In this document: in pieces, positions 55,172-64,000 of the stretch | Layout of the letters: each line of letters starts with the position of its first letter | Numbering within the stretch: position 1 is the first letter of the stretch | NCBI GenBank assembly: GCA_949529985.1 | Contig: CATIRS010000048.1 | Span: forward strand, 62,001 to 126,000 | Length of the DNA stretch: 64,000 bases | Origin: Owenweeksia sp. TMED14 | GTDB lineage: Bacteria; Bacteroidota; Bacteroidia; Flavobacteriales; Schleiferiaceae | Direction of reading: 5' to 3' | The notes under the pieces: model-generated | Databases searched by the model: none | Told to the model about the DNA's origin: nothing | The model's input: only the letters and a program-made list of their open reading frames with translations | Program-made: the position numbers and the translations under genes

Positions 55172-56274
55172 TCTTGCCTACGTAAAGTTTGATAAATTTT
55201 AGTTTGATGTTCGACAGAGTACTTGTGAATTATTTGGAATAAATCTTTTATAAATTCTTGATTTAGACCTAGATCATTAGCTTGATCTCCTCTCTGTTTC
55301 AATAGGTCAAACCATCGTTCCATTTGAAATATACTGGCAGAATTATTTGCTTTTATATGTCCTAGTTCATCAACAATTTTCATACGTTTTTCTAGTAGCT
55401 CAACAACTTTCACATCGAGTTCATCAAGCATTACCCTTTGTTCCGAGATCAGTTCTTGTAATTCTAATGGTGTTACTGATTTAGATTTTATTTCTAAATG
55501 TTCGAGTAATGAATGAAGCTCTAATGGCGTGATTTGCTGATCTGGATCGCTTAAAGCGTGTTTGGGACTTTGATGAACCTCTATCATTAACCCATCCATT
55601 TGGAGATCCATTGCTACTTGAGCAATTTGTTCAACTAACCCCCGTTTCCCCGCGATGTGACTTGGGTCACAAAGGATTGGTATTTCCGGAGCAAGCCTTC
55701 TAAGGTCGAAACTTATTTCCCATTTAGGGTCGTTCCTATAAGGAGCAGAATTACTGGCAAAGAACCCTCTATGAACTCCGGCAAGACTAGAGATTCCGCT
55801 CTTGTTTAGACGCTCGAATGCACCAACCCATAAACCTATGTCAGCGTGAATAGGGTTCTTCACTAATATTGGAATATTTGTTCCCTTTAAAGCCTCAGCA
55901 ATTTCTTGGACATAGAATGGGTTGACTGTAGTTCGAGCACCAATCCAAAGTGCATCAGCCGAAGCTCTAAGAGCATGTTCAACGTGCTTTGCGTTTGCAA
56001 TTTCGACAGTGAAAGGCATACCTATTTCACTTCGCATGTTTTGTAGCCACTCGAGCCCAATATGACCAACTCCTTCAAATTGACCTGGTCTAGTTCGTGG
56101 CTTCCAGATTCCAGATCTGAAAATGTTTATTTTTCCGCTTGATTTAAGTTTAATGGCCGTTTCAAGGACTTGCTGTTCGGATTCTGCGGAGCATGGGCCA
56201 GCTATTATTAACGGCTTGGATGCAGATATTTCCCAATGGCCCCATTTTCGAATATTTTTATTGCTAGAATCCAT
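55168..56274 (-). CDS. Bifunctional DAHP synthase / chorismate mutase
   Basis: 368 residues. The N-terminal domain (about 15-265) is a KDO8P-synthase-like DAHP synthase (IIAGPCSAESEQQ, FRSGIWKPRTRPG, CDPSHIAGKRG), the first step of the shikimate pathway. The C-terminal domain (about 275-368) is an AroQ chorismate mutase type II (LLEKRMKIVDELG). The order, synthase first, is common in Bacteroidota and allows prephenate feedback control. It overlaps recJ by 4 bp. Confidence 0.95.
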   Translation of the reverse strand: MDSSNKNIRKWGHWEISASKPLIIAGPCSAESEQQVLETAIKLKSSGKINIFRSGIWKPRTRPGQFEGVGHIGLEWLQNMRSEIGMPFTVEIANAKHVEHALRASADALWIGARTTVNPFYVQEIAEALKGTNIPILVKNPIHADIGLWVGAFERLNKSGISSLAGVHRGFFASNSAPYRNDPKWEISFDLRRLAPEIPILCDPSHIAGKRGLVEQIAQVAMDLQMDGLMIEVHQSPKHALSDPDQQITPLELHSLLEHLEIKSKSVTPLELQELISEQRVMLDELDVKVVELLEKRMKIVDELGHIKANNSASIFQMERWFDLLKQRGDQANDLGLNQEFIKDLFQIIHKYSVEHQTKIYQTLRRQE

Positions 56275-56319
56275 ATGGACGTAAAGATATCCAGGTTAAT
56301 AGAAGAATTTTAGTGCTTT

Positions 56320-56994
56320 TCACTTTTTCCCAGAAAGGATAATAACAATTTCTCCGCGAACTTCATTTTCTGTGAAGTATGAAAGAACTTCTCCAATATT
56401 ACCTCGATGGTATGTTTCATATAATTTACTAATCTCCCGCGCAATGCATATTTCACGTTCAGTTCCAAGTAAGCTTTTTAATTCTTTAAGACATCTTAAA
56501 AGTCTATGAGGGGACTCATAAAACACAATTGTTCGTTTCTCTAACTCCCAATCTTTTATTCGTGTTTTCCTCCCTTTTTTTATTGGTAAAAATCCCTCAA
56601 AAATAAATCTATCCGATGGAAATCCACTGGCCACTAATGCAGGTATTAATGCTGTGGGACCGGGTAATGCCTCAACTAAAATTTTAGCTTTAATACATGC
56701 CCTTACTAGAAGAAAACCGGGATCACTAATACCAGGTGTCCCTGCATCGCATACAAGTACAGTGTCGTTATCATTATCGGATATTTCACGAACTAGCCGA
56801 TCTACTTTTGAATGCTCATTATGCATATGAAATGCTGATAAAGGAACTTTAATGTCAAGTAAATTGAAAAGTTTTCCTGTTGTTCTAGTGTCTTCAGCTA
56901 AAACGATCCGGGAATTACAAATACAATCTTTAGCTCGGTTGGTTATATCACCTAGATTTCCTATTGGCGTGGGGACAAGTATTAGCTTTCCCAT
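56320..56994 (-). CDS. rsmI: 16S rRNA (cytidine1402-2'-O)-methyltransferase
   Basis: 224 residues. It 2'-O-methylates C1402 in the decoding centre with SAM. The tetrapyrrole-methylase-like fold shows LVPTPIGNLGDIT at the start, LAEDTRTTGKLF, CDAGTPGISDPGF and FYESPHR. The frame extends to 57012 inside the upstream gene, but MGKLILVP at 56994 is the conserved start and lies 1 bp after that gene's stop. Confidence 0.96.
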   Translation of the reverse strand: MGKLILVPTPIGNLGDITNRAKDCICNSRIVLAEDTRTTGKLFNLLDIKVPLSAFHMHNEHSKVDRLVREISDNDNDTVLVCDAGTPGISDPGFLLVRACIKAKILVEALPGPTALIPALVASGFPSDRFIFEGFLPIKKGRKTRIKDWELEKRTIVFYESPHRLLRCLKELKSLLGTEREICIAREISKLYETYHRGNIGEVLSYFTENEVRGEIVIILSGKK

Positions 56995-56995
56995 A

Positions 56996-57532
56996 TCAAT
57001 CGAATCTTGCACAGATAAATAACATAAACCTTTCTACAGTTTCTTTTTTATTGCTCCATTCATAATCAGGTTGAATTGTGTTTTTTATGAAATATTCGCA
57101 CTCTTGTTTTGTTTCCATAGTTGCGATAGCAGCAATAACCATTTGAAAGTCTTCATCTGAGTTATTAAACAAAGTCTTAACAAAAGCAACCCGATCATTT
57201 AAGCCGACATTTAGTTGTGCATATTTATTATTGATTGATCGATTGCTAGGCCCCTTATTCATTGAAGAATCTATGCTGTTAAATTCAAGATCAGATTTAC
57301 CAATTGTCTTTTCTTCTGCAACATATTTCGATTGAATCAATGTCTCCGAATTTTTTTCAAGTTTATTTCTAAAGTCTCTTTCAGTGTCAAATTTTATTTT
57401 TTCAATACTTGCTGTTAATACTCTCAAGTGAGCTAAATTAATCAGTTCATGTAAGGCAATAATGTCTTTTTGTTCTGGGATTTCTTCCTTAAGAGCATTA
57501 CGAAGAGCTATTATAGATTCAATTAAAGACAT
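56996..57532 (-). CDS. Conserved protein of unknown function next to rsmI and tdk
   Basis: 178 residues, soluble, no signal peptide. A helical N-half and a low-complexity middle (about 75-103) lead to a C-terminal domain beginning LNDRVAFVKTLFNNSDEDF and ending ERFMLFICARFD. I know this C-terminal pattern from Bacteroidota proteins encoded between rsmI and tdk, but no function. It stops 1 bp before rsmI and is divergent from tdk. Confidence 0.82.
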   Translation of the reverse strand: MSLIESIIALRNALKEEIPEQKDIIALHELINLAHLRVLTASIEKIKFDTERDFRNKLEKNSETLIQSKYVAEEKTIGKSDLEFNSIDSSMNKGPSNRSINNKYAQLNVGLNDRVAFVKTLFNNSDEDFQMVIAAIATMETKQECEYFIKNTIQPDYEWSNKKETVERFMLFICARFD

Positions 57533-57558
57533 AGGCCTAAGATTTCATACCGTTGAGT

Positions 57559-57566
57559 TAGATTTG
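57559..57566 (+). promoter_or_regulatory. Bacteroidota -7 promoter box for tdk
   Basis: TAGATTTG followed by TACGG, 21 bp before the tdk ATG. It matches TAnnTTTG and rules against the longer upstream frame (to 57462). Confidence 0.55.
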
Positions 57567-57587
57567 TACGGAACTGAAATTTACAAA

Positions 57588-58196
57588 ATGTTCCAAGAGT
57601 ATACAGAAATACCTGTTCAAAAATCTGGTTGGATTGAAGTCGTAACAGGCTCAATGTTTTCCGGGAAGACAGAAGAATTGATTCGACGAATAAAACGGGC
57701 ACAAATCGCGAAACTTAAAGTGCAAGTATTTAAGCCTGAAATTGATAATCGGTATTCTAAAAATGAAATTGTCAGTCATTCTAATTATTCAGTTAAGTGC
57801 CAAGCAGTAAATAAATCGAGCCAACTTTATGATTTGGCTTTAGGTTATCAAGTTATTGGAATTGATGAGGCACAATTTTTCGATGCAGATATAATCGAAG
57901 TTTGTAATAGTTTAGCCAATAATGGAACCAGGGTTATTGTTGCAGGTCTGGACATGGATTTCTCAGGAAAACCATTTGGCCCTATGCCTCAATTAATGGC
58001 GATTGCAGAATTTGTCACTAAAGTCCATGCTATATGTGTTGAAACCGGTGAACTTGCAAATTTTTCACATCGCTTGGATTCGGATGATGACACTATTTTT
58101 GTAGGCGGACAAGCTGCTTATGAGCCTGTTTCGCGATCTGTTTTTAAGGAAATACAGAAAAAAAAATATAATGAACCATCTTCGGAAAAGCACTAG
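57588..58196 (+). CDS. tdk: Thymidine kinase (type II)
   Basis: 202 residues. It phosphorylates thymidine with ATP. Walker A is GSMFSGKTEELIRR, Walker B is VIGIDEAQFFD, and the catalytic and lasso regions are present. The usual two zinc CxxC pairs are mostly lost: HAICVETG keeps one Cys and YEPVSRSVF has none. The ATG at 57588 is preferred because of the -7 box and a normal N-terminus. The end overlaps alr by 26 bp. Confidence 0.93.
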   Translation: MFQEYTEIPVQKSGWIEVVTGSMFSGKTEELIRRIKRAQIAKLKVQVFKPEIDNRYSKNEIVSHSNYSVKCQAVNKSSQLYDLALGYQVIGIDEAQFFDADIIEVCNSLANNGTRVIVAGLDMDFSGKPFGPMPQLMAIAEFVTKVHAICVETGELANFSHRLDSDDDTIFVGGQAAYEPVSRSVFKEIQKKKYNEPSSEKH

Positions 58197-59298
58197 TGAC
58201 ACAACACTAGCCTTAGATTCAGATGCGCTATTATCAAATCTAAAGGCATATCGAAACATTCTACCCGCCAAGCATAGAATAATGGCTATGTTAAAGGCCA
58301 ATGCTTATGGACTGGGAGTTGTCCCTGTGGCAAAAATTTTAGAAGAAAATCATATTGATTATTTTGGAGTGGCATATGCTGACGAAGGAGCTGAATTGCG
58401 CGAAGCAGGAATTCTGTCTCCAATTATGGTAATGAATCCAGGAGAAAAGAGCATTCAAATGATGCTGTCTCTTAATTTGGAGCCGGAGATCTATAGTTGG
58501 GGATCTTTAAATCGATATCTGGAGGCTTTTGAAGTCCACCCGAAATCACTATCAAAGGGCCGAATACATATAAAGGTGGATACAGGAATGAATCGTCTTG
58601 GATTTAAGGTATCTGATGCTTACGAATTGACAAGCCGTTTAAGTGAATTAACTGGGATTATAGTGGTTTCTGTTATGAGTCATTTATCATCGGCTGAATC
58701 GGCAGTAGAAGATTCTTTTACTAAAGAGCAGGGAGTCCTTTTCAATTCTTTCTGTGATATTATCGAAAAGGGCATTCAATATCGAGTTATTCGTCATATT
58801 GCAAATACATCTGCAACGGAGAGATTTCCTAATCTTTATGGTGGGATGGTTCGACTTGGGATTGGGTTATTTGGCCATAGTCCAGTTTTAAATTCAAAGC
58901 TCAAATTATCACCTGTTGTCTTCTTAAATTCTTCCGTTACTCATATACACGATATTGGACCAGGTGAAAGTGTTTCATATGGAAGAACTTTCAATACTGA
59001 CAGTGTTAAAAAAATTGCAACTATTTCGATAGGATATGCTGACGGATTTCCGAGAATATTAAGTAATGGTATTGGTCAAGTAGTATTCAAGAATCAATTT
59101 TTTCCAGTCGCTGGTCGTGTTTGTATGGATATGACCATGATTGATGTGACAGGATCTCAAATTAAAGTGGGTGATCAAGTAGAGATTTTTGGAAAAAATA
59201 TTTCTGTTGAGATGTTTGCAAAGGCTTGTGAAACTTCTACTTATGAAGTTTTAACTCGAATCTCTCCTAGATTAAAGAGGATAAAAATTAATCTATGA
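58171..59298 (+). CDS. alr: Alanine racemase
   Basis: 375 residues. A PLP enzyme that makes D-alanine for peptidoglycan. The PLP lysine is Lys42 in MAMLKANAYGLG; the catalytic Tyr of the second subunit is in SIGYADGFPR; and CMDMTMIDVT is present. The start MNHLRKST at 58171 is chosen over the TTG-like longer frame at 58120. It is a stand-alone gene, not fused to MurF. It overlaps tdk by 26 bp and the next gene by 4 bp. Confidence 0.96.
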   Translation: MNHLRKSTSDTTLALDSDALLSNLKAYRNILPAKHRIMAMLKANAYGLGVVPVAKILEENHIDYFGVAYADEGAELREAGILSPIMVMNPGEKSIQMMLSLNLEPEIYSWGSLNRYLEAFEVHPKSLSKGRIHIKVDTGMNRLGFKVSDAYELTSRLSELTGIIVVSVMSHLSSAESAVEDSFTKEQGVLFNSFCDIIEKGIQYRVIRHIANTSATERFPNLYGGMVRLGIGLFGHSPVLNSKLKLSPVVFLNSSVTHIHDIGPGESVSYGRTFNTDSVKKIATISIGYADGFPRILSNGIGQVVFKNQFFPVAGRVCMDMTMIDVTGSQIKVGDQVEIFGKNISVEMFAKACETSTYEVLTRISPRLKRIKINL

Positions 59299-60464
59299 TC
59301 ATGAGATTAATAACTAAATACCAGAGTTTATTAGTTTCAATATGGATTTTGTTATTGCCTTTTTGGGACTTTGGATCCGGAGTTTTTCTAGGATTTGCAT
59401 TCTTATTAGGATGCTTATCAATTCCTTCAAAAAGAATATTATGGAATTACGCTTCATTGCCCTGGATGTTTTTTGGTTTGGCTTTTTTCGGCGGAGTATG
59501 GACACTTTCTTTTGATATGAGCTACTTGTATCGGTTACTTCCATTTGCGTTAATACCAGTCGCAACTATTGGCCAATGGAAATCGATCAGAATCGCTCTT
59601 CCCTTAGGGGCAATGAGCATTTGTTCTTTTTTAATTATTACGGCGGGGATTTCTTTTTTAGGTAATGGTAATTGGTCTGTTATATTTTACAGAGACTTTA
59701 CTCAACCATTGCATCAGCACATTTATTTAATCACTTATTTATGTCTTGCAATCCTTTCTGTATTTGAGTTGAATTTGAAATTATTTGTGAAAAACACTTT
59801 TATATTAGTGTGTTTTATTGCTATTGGACTAATGGGGTCCAAAGTGGGGTTTCTCGCAATAGCTTGTGTAAGCTTAATTATAGGTTTCACTCATGTTAGA
59901 AAAAGGTTAAGCCATAGCACAAAAAAATCACGAATAAAATATTTTGCGTTCATAGTCTTAATCAGTTTGATATTTACACTCTCCCAGCTTTTTTCTTCTG
60001 GAAGAGAATTAGGTAATGTTTTTAAGCCTATTTCTCCCCATTGGGCGACAGGTTCTTTTGACACTAGGGTAATACAAAATAAGGCTGCCATAGAAGTATG
60101 GTCTAATCATTTATGGCGAGGAGCAGGAGTAGTTAACGTTCAAAACGAATTGATTGATGAATATCAAAATATTAATTATCGTTTTGGACTTAAGCGAGGA
60201 TTAAATGTTCATAACCAGGGTTTGCAGTATTTGTCAACTTATGGATTATTTGGTCTTATTTGGATTATTGTTTCTTGCCTGATTGCTTACCGTACAAATT
60301 TCAGGGAAGCAAGTGAATGGAAGGTTAAAAAAGCATTTGTTTGGGTAGTCTTTTTTGGATTTTTATTTTTAACGGAAAGCTACCTTGAACGTTCTCTTGG
60401 AATTAGTACTTGGGTTTTAGGATGGGTATGGGTTCTTCAAGATTCAGAAGAAATGATTTCTTGA
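59295..60464 (+). CDS. O-antigen ligase/polymerase-like membrane protein
   Basis: 389 residues with about ten TM helices. The Wzy_C-like segment GAGVVNVQNELIDEY followed by HNQGLQYLSTYGLFGLIW is present, with an Arg before the large periplasmic loop and an ESYLERSLG end. The family joins or polymerises O-antigen on lipid carriers; which role applies cannot be read. It overlaps alr by 4 bp (ATGA) and the convergent rnpA by 28 bp. Confidence 0.85.
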   Translation: MIMRLITKYQSLLVSIWILLLPFWDFGSGVFLGFAFLLGCLSIPSKRILWNYASLPWMFFGLAFFGGVWTLSFDMSYLYRLLPFALIPVATIGQWKSIRIALPLGAMSICSFLIITAGISFLGNGNWSVIFYRDFTQPLHQHIYLITYLCLAILSVFELNLKLFVKNTFILVCFIAIGLMGSKVGFLAIACVSLIIGFTHVRKRLSHSTKKSRIKYFAFIVLISLIFTLSQLFSSGRELGNVFKPISPHWATGSFDTRVIQNKAAIEVWSNHLWRGAGVVNVQNELIDEYQNINYRFGLKRGLNVHNQGLQYLSTYGLFGLIWIIVSCLIAYRTNFREASEWKVKKAFVWVVFFGFLFLTESYLERSLGISTWVLGWVWVLQDSEEMIS

Positions 60465-60820
60465 TCAATTCTTTCAAGAATTTCCCTTAATATGACTCTT
60501 AAATTATTAAGAGATTGAATTTTGTCATGAGTATAAAGTAAAGCGATATGCAAAGACTCTTCCCTTTCCCCAAAATTATTACGTTCTAGTCGATATGCTT
60601 CGCGTAATAAGCGCTTTACTTTGTTTCTTTCCACAGCTTTTCTAAAACGTTTTTTTGGCGCACCCACAAGGATTTGAACACCTCTTTCTAGGACTAAACC
60701 AGGAGCATAGTATAAAACCTGGACAGGGGAAATGTGAAATTTTTCTCCTTTATCGAAAAGACGTTGAATTTGTTTTTTTGATCTGAGTCGTTCTTCTTTA
60801 GGAAAACTATTATCGATCAC
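60437..60820 (-). CDS. rnpA: Ribonuclease P protein component
   Basis: 127 residues. It binds the RNA subunit and helps 5' processing of tRNA precursors. The signature RFRKAVERNKVKRLLREAYR is present, and the N-terminus SFPKEERLRSKKQIQRLF is typical. It overlaps hemD by 4 bp. Confidence 0.96.
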   Translation of the reverse strand: MIDNSFPKEERLRSKKQIQRLFDKGEKFHISPVQVLYYAPGLVLERGVQILVGAPKKRFRKAVERNKVKRLLREAYRLERNNFGEREESLHIALLYTHDKIQSLNNLRVILREILERIDQEIISSES

Positions 60821-61566
60821 TTCGTTTTATTGGAAATTTCAATAAATGAGTCAAGTGCCTGAGTCATTGAGCTGAATTTAGATGTAGGCACAGGGATATC
60901 TAACCGCAAATTGTTTTCTTCAATAGCGGCTTTGGTCGTACTTCCAAATCCAGCAATAAATGTATTCTCTTGCTTAAAACCTGGGAAATTTTTCAATAGT
61001 GATCGAATTCCTTCTGGGCTAAAGAATACTAAAATATCATATTTAACAGCACTTAAATGGCTTAAGTCACTAATAACGGTTTGGTACATTATGGCCCGGG
61101 TCCACTGAATATTTGACTTTTCTAAAAGGGCAGGAATATCAGGGTTCAGAATATCAGATGTAGGGAGCATGAAATGTTCGGCTTTTTGTTTTTTTAGTAT
61201 TGGCATTAAACCTGCTAAAGAACCTGTCCCTGGGTATATTTTTCTTTTTCTGTATGGAACGAATTTCTGTAAATAGAAAGCAACAGCTTCCGATGGGCAG
61301 AAATATTTCCATTCAGGATTGATTGGAACTCGCATTTCTTCGCACATACGAAAAAAGTGATCAATTGCTACTCTACTTGTGAAAATAAATGATTTGAAAT
61401 TTGTTAGAGTGATTTTATCTTTTCTAAATTCTTTTCCCTCAATACCAATAACTTCTATGAAGGGTTGGAAGTCTATTTTCACTTTGTGTTTATCAGCTAT
61501 AACTGAGTAAGGGCTATTTGCCACTTGAGGTTCAGGTTGTGAGACTAATATGTTTTTAACCTTCAT
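60817..61566 (-). CDS. hemD: Uroporphyrinogen-III synthase
   Basis: 249 residues. It closes hydroxymethylbilane to uroporphyrinogen III in haem synthesis. The two-lobed fold is diagnostic only weakly: FIFTSRVAIDHFF, FMLPTSDILNPDIP and the C-terminal FFSPEGIRSLLKNF and AGFGSTTKAAIEE. The order DUF4271-hemD-rnpA is one I recognise in Bacteroidota. A -7 box lies at 61614-61621, inside the end of the upstream gene. Confidence 0.9.
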   Translation of the reverse strand: MKVKNILVSQPEPQVANSPYSVIADKHKVKIDFQPFIEVIGIEGKEFRKDKITLTNFKSFIFTSRVAIDHFFRMCEEMRVPINPEWKYFCPSEAVAFYLQKFVPYRKRKIYPGTGSLAGLMPILKKQKAEHFMLPTSDILNPDIPALLEKSNIQWTRAIMYQTVISDLSHLSAVKYDILVFFSPEGIRSLLKNFPGFKQENTFIAGFGSTTKAAIEENNLRLDIPVPTSKFSSMTQALDSFIEISNKTK

Positions 61567-61573
61567 ATGCTAG

Positions 61574-62233
61574 TTAAAATAAGGTCCAAAAAATAGGGGA
61601 CATTTCTAAGGCACAAAGGTACGAAAAGGCCAAGTGCGAAGGAGTGGCACTTTTTTGGACATAATTTATCGCAGAACGCAATATTCCTAGCACATATAAA
61701 GTAATGGAAATCAAGGTAATATGATAAATTAAGTCATCCAAAAATTTTTGATCATTTTGACCCCAGATAAAAACCCAAACAATAATTGGAAGCGCAACTA
61801 ACAATAAAGAGAGGTAATTAAAGCGAATCCTCCAACATTCATGATGTAAATCATTTAATCCCCAAATTCGACCGCAGAATAATTGAAAAAAAAATTGCAA
61901 TACTGAAATTATAATGGTGATGCCGATATAAATCCCTATTTGAGGGATATTTAAATGAATAAATGTTTTTAACATTATTGGTTCACCATAAATACCACCA
62001 TAAATACCAATGGCTAGAGATAAAAGAGTCAAGTTGATTATCCAAATATATTTTGGACCATTTCCTAGTTTGTCTATTTGTTGAAAAAATGTTGTCCAAA
62101 ATCTCTTTTCAGGGTAATTCCTTTGAAAGAAAAAAGCAAGAAATAAAGTTAAAATAATGGCAATAAGGAAAAATAGATCATTTTGTCTAGTAATTAAATC
62201 TCCGATGTATTTCTGTTGTAATCCATTATTCAT
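61574..62233 (-). CDS. DUF4271 domain-containing membrane protein
   Basis: 219 residues with about six TM helices and the DUF4271 C-terminal ICTxE-like pattern in LAFSYLCALEMSPI. Function is unknown; it stands just upstream of hemD. The end overlaps the hemD promoter region, leaving 7 bp between the two genes. Confidence 0.87.
   Translation of the reverse strand: MNNGLQQKYIGDLITRQNDLFFLIAIILTLFLAFFFQRNYPEKRFWTTFFQQIDKLGNGPKYIWIINLTLLSLAIGIYGGIYGEPIMLKTFIHLNIPQIGIYIGITIIISVLQFFFQLFCGRIWGLNDLHHECWRIRFNYLSLLLVALPIIVWVFIWGQNDQKFLDDLIYHITLISITLYVLGILRSAINYVQKSATPSHLAFSYLCALEMSPIFWTLF
61614..61621 (-). promoter_or_regulatory. Bacteroidota -7 promoter box for hemD
   Basis: The minus strand reads TACCTTTG then TGCC, 47 bp before the hemD ATG and within the 3' end of the DUF4271 gene. 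It matches TAnnTTTG and could give hemD-rnpA an internal promoter. Confidence 0.5.
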
Positions 62234-62252
62234 AATACTAAGAGCATTGTTA

Positions 62253-64000
62253 TCACCAATGAAAACGTAAGCCAGCCTTTACCCATCGACCAGGTAAAGG
62301 AACATTACCTCGGTCATATATTTTTTCATCGAAAAGATTTAATGCATCAATAAAAATCAAAAGTCCATCATGATCGAATGATAACCTAATGTCTAGAGTG
62401 CTAAACGCTGGGTATTTAACTACTTCTGAAGTAGTATTCACGTAACTTCCTGCTCGTTCTTGTCTAGTTCCGATGAGTCCAATTTTATATCCTTTGAAAG
62501 GAGCGGTCTGTAATTCTCCTTGAAAACGGTTAGATAGATAGTCTAAAACATAAATTGATTGACCGTTGATTTGTCCTGTTTGATGAGAGGCAAATTGACC
62601 GCTCAGAGTATAAAATAACTTTCTATTTAATAAATCACCTTTTGCGTTAAATTCTATCCCATAAATGCTTACTTGTGTTATATTGTCTGCTTGAAGTAGC
62701 TCCTCTGTGCCAACAGTTCGGTATACCCAATCAATAAGATTCGTTCCATATCTGTGATATACTGTAAAATTCACATTTGAAGGTAAAATAAGGTTATCTG
62801 GACTAAGGGAAGTCTGATAAGAAACTTCACTATTCCATGCATATTCAGGCTTTAATGTTGCAGAGCCTTGGGCACCTCCTAGGGTGTAATACAGATCAGT
62901 GAAAGTCGGCAACCTAAAACTTCGATTAACACTTGCCTTAATGGAGCCTTCCCCGGTAATTGATTGAACAAAATCGAGATTAGGGAGCCAATCAAAGCCA
63001 TATCTATCATTATAATTTAATCTTAGAGCTGCAGTCAATGTCCCCAAATTCATTTTATAAAAAACACCTGCGTTGTTTCTAATATCTCCTTTTAAGTAAT
63101 ATGCTCTGTTGTCTGGAGCTATTATAGGAGTTATTAATAGCGTCCCTAGAACATTACTAATTATTTCATCTCGTCTAAAATCCATACCATATTTTATTAC
63201 AGCAGTTAAATCTCCTACTTGTGCAGATATATCTTTGGTTTCATAGTCTAGCCCGTAAGTATTACTCCTATGATTATTGTGCTCACTATACCAGCTTGGA
63301 GCCATTGTAGAGTCTTTTGTATTAAGAAATTGTCCACTTCCTAAGCTTTCATAAAAACCAGCTTCTTCTCTAAAAAGTTCAAAGTGATCATGATGTTGTC
63401 GACCATATACTTGAACCTTTCCCCAGCTTCCCTGCAATCTTGCATTTACAGATAATGATCGTATAGCTTCAAATTGTTCAGGGAAATTAAATGAATAGAA
63501 ATTTTGAGCACCAAATCTTTTTGCTAAATAGCCTCCGGAGATAATGAGTTTTCCGAAAGACTTAATTTGTCTTTCGGCAGAGAAAAACCCCTGCCATTGA
63601 ACAAAATCAGTATTACTAATGGCTCCATCTGCAGCTTTATAATCGAGATCAATACGCGTTGAAAAGCCTAAAATTTCACCTAAAGAAAGACCAGCAGCTC
63701 CATTTTGATAACCGTATTGACCAACCCCCGCAGTTGCATATCCTGCTAAATCAGAGCCTACTTTCGTTACAATGTCTATTACTCCTGCAAAAGCAAATGG
63801 CCCATAACGATATGAACCGCCACTAGGCATAACATGAATTGTCGCGATAGACCCCAAAGGAACGGGTAGATTAAGATTATGATGACCTGTCTGTGGATCA
63901 GAGTAAGGAACACCATTCACAAGAACTAAAACTTGATCAAAACTCGACCCTCGAAGGGAAATATCTGCTTGTACATCGTTGAGACTTCTACTGCGTATTT
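62253..64000 (-). CDS. TonB-dependent receptor (N-terminus outside window)
   Basis: At least 582 residues; the frame continues past 64000, so an apparent ATG at 63920 is internal. The visible start is plug domain: SLNDVQADISLRGSSFDQVLVLVNGVPYSD, then GAFAGVIDIVTK-type gate residues and a full beta-barrel ending in GRWVKAGLRFHW, a terminal aromatic. The DISLRGSSFDQVLVLVNG motif resembles BtuB-like cobalamin/siderophore receptors. The ligand is not known. It lies 19 bp upstream of the DUF4271 gene on the same strand. Confidence 0.9.
   Translation of the reverse strand, partial: IRSRSLNDVQADISLRGSSFDQVLVLVNGVPYSDPQTGHHNLNLPVPLGSIATIHVMPSGGSYRYGPFAFAGVIDIVTKVGSDLAGYATAGVGQYGYQNGAAGLSLGEILGFSTRIDLDYKAADGAISNTDFVQWQGFFSAERQIKSFGKLIISGGYLAKRFGAQNFYSFNFPEQFEAIRSLSVNARLQGSWGKVQVYGRQHHDHFELFREEAGFYESLGSGQFLNTKDSTMAPSWYSEHNNHRSNTYGLDYETKDISAQVGDLTAVIKYGMDFRRDEIISNVLGTLLITPIIAPDNRAYYLKGDIRNNAGVFYKMNLGTLTAALRLNYNDRYGFDWLPNLDFVQSITGEGSIKASVNRSFRLPTFTDLYYTLGGAQGSATLKPEYAWNSEVSYQTSLSPDNLILPSNVNFTVYHRYGTNLIDWVYRTVGTEELLQADNITQVSIYGIEFNAKGDLLNRKLFYTLSGQFASHQTGQINGQSIYVLDYLSNRFQGELQTAPFKGYKIGLIGTRQERAGSYVNTTSEVVKYPAFSTLDIRLSFDHDGLLIFIDALNLFDEKIYDRGNVPLPGRWVKAGLRFHW

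Overview
The window is a piece of a Bacteroidota chromosome, most like a marine Flavobacteriales. The signs are lineage-typical gene neighbourhoods (short GT5-type protein / DUF4270 / glmS; DUF4271 / hemD / rnpA; fused DAHP synthase-chorismate mutase), a type IX secretion (T9SS) C-terminal sorting domain, TonB receptors, many SPII lipoproteins, a DnaG without its zinc ligands, and repeated Bacteroidota-type -7 promoter boxes (TAnnTTTG) in front of genes. Base composition is AT-rich and genes are tightly packed, often with 1-4 bp overlaps.

Layout. 1-2748: 3' part of infB (its start lies outside the window). 2749-7831 (minus): a five-gene operon read as MbnP-like lipoprotein, MbnH-like dihaem peroxidase, HMA metal-binding protein, TonB receptor and ABC ATPase, with a SCO1-type copper chaperone divergent at 7909. 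This is probably a copper-handling locus. 8595-17732: nitrilase-family amidase, Ig-like lipoprotein, a 1453-residue T9SS-secreted modular protein, a coiled-coil membrane protein, exonuclease III and an OmpA-type lipoprotein. 17745-25418: radA, a flippase-like membrane protein, panD and panC on minus; the GT5-like protein, DUF4270 lipoprotein and glmS on plus.

25521-36091 looks accessory: GH43, GH2 and GH20 glycosidases, a TonB receptor, a DUF983 protein, and a single polypeptide joining a lycopene cyclase (CrtY) to a Brp/Blh beta-carotene cleavage domain, i.e. lycopene to retinal in one protein. That implies a retinal-using rhodopsin elsewhere in the genome.

36162-41479: pth, rplY, prs, tRNA-Leu(CAA), dCMP deaminase, a tiny acidic repeat lipoprotein, glyS and marC. 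41533-49840: DUF3109 protein, then nrdB-nrdA preceded by a leader that folds on paper into a closed multibranch RNA, a 56-residue membrane protein, a TerB/DnaJ protein after a G9 tract, a polyprenyl synthase and dnaG. 49824-57532 (minus): M1 peptidase, DUF502 protein, alkyltransferase-like protein, trmB, recJ, DAHP synthase/chorismate mutase, rsmI and an unknown protein. 57588-60464 (plus): tdk, alr, O-antigen-ligase-like protein. 60437-64000 (minus): rnpA, hemD, DUF4271 protein and a TonB receptor running off the window.

The two strongest leads are the structured RNA candidate upstream of nrdB (42256-42393) and the CrtY-Blh fusion (26914-28902). The copper locus with an ABC ATPase, the zinc-less primase and the G9 tract are secondary.
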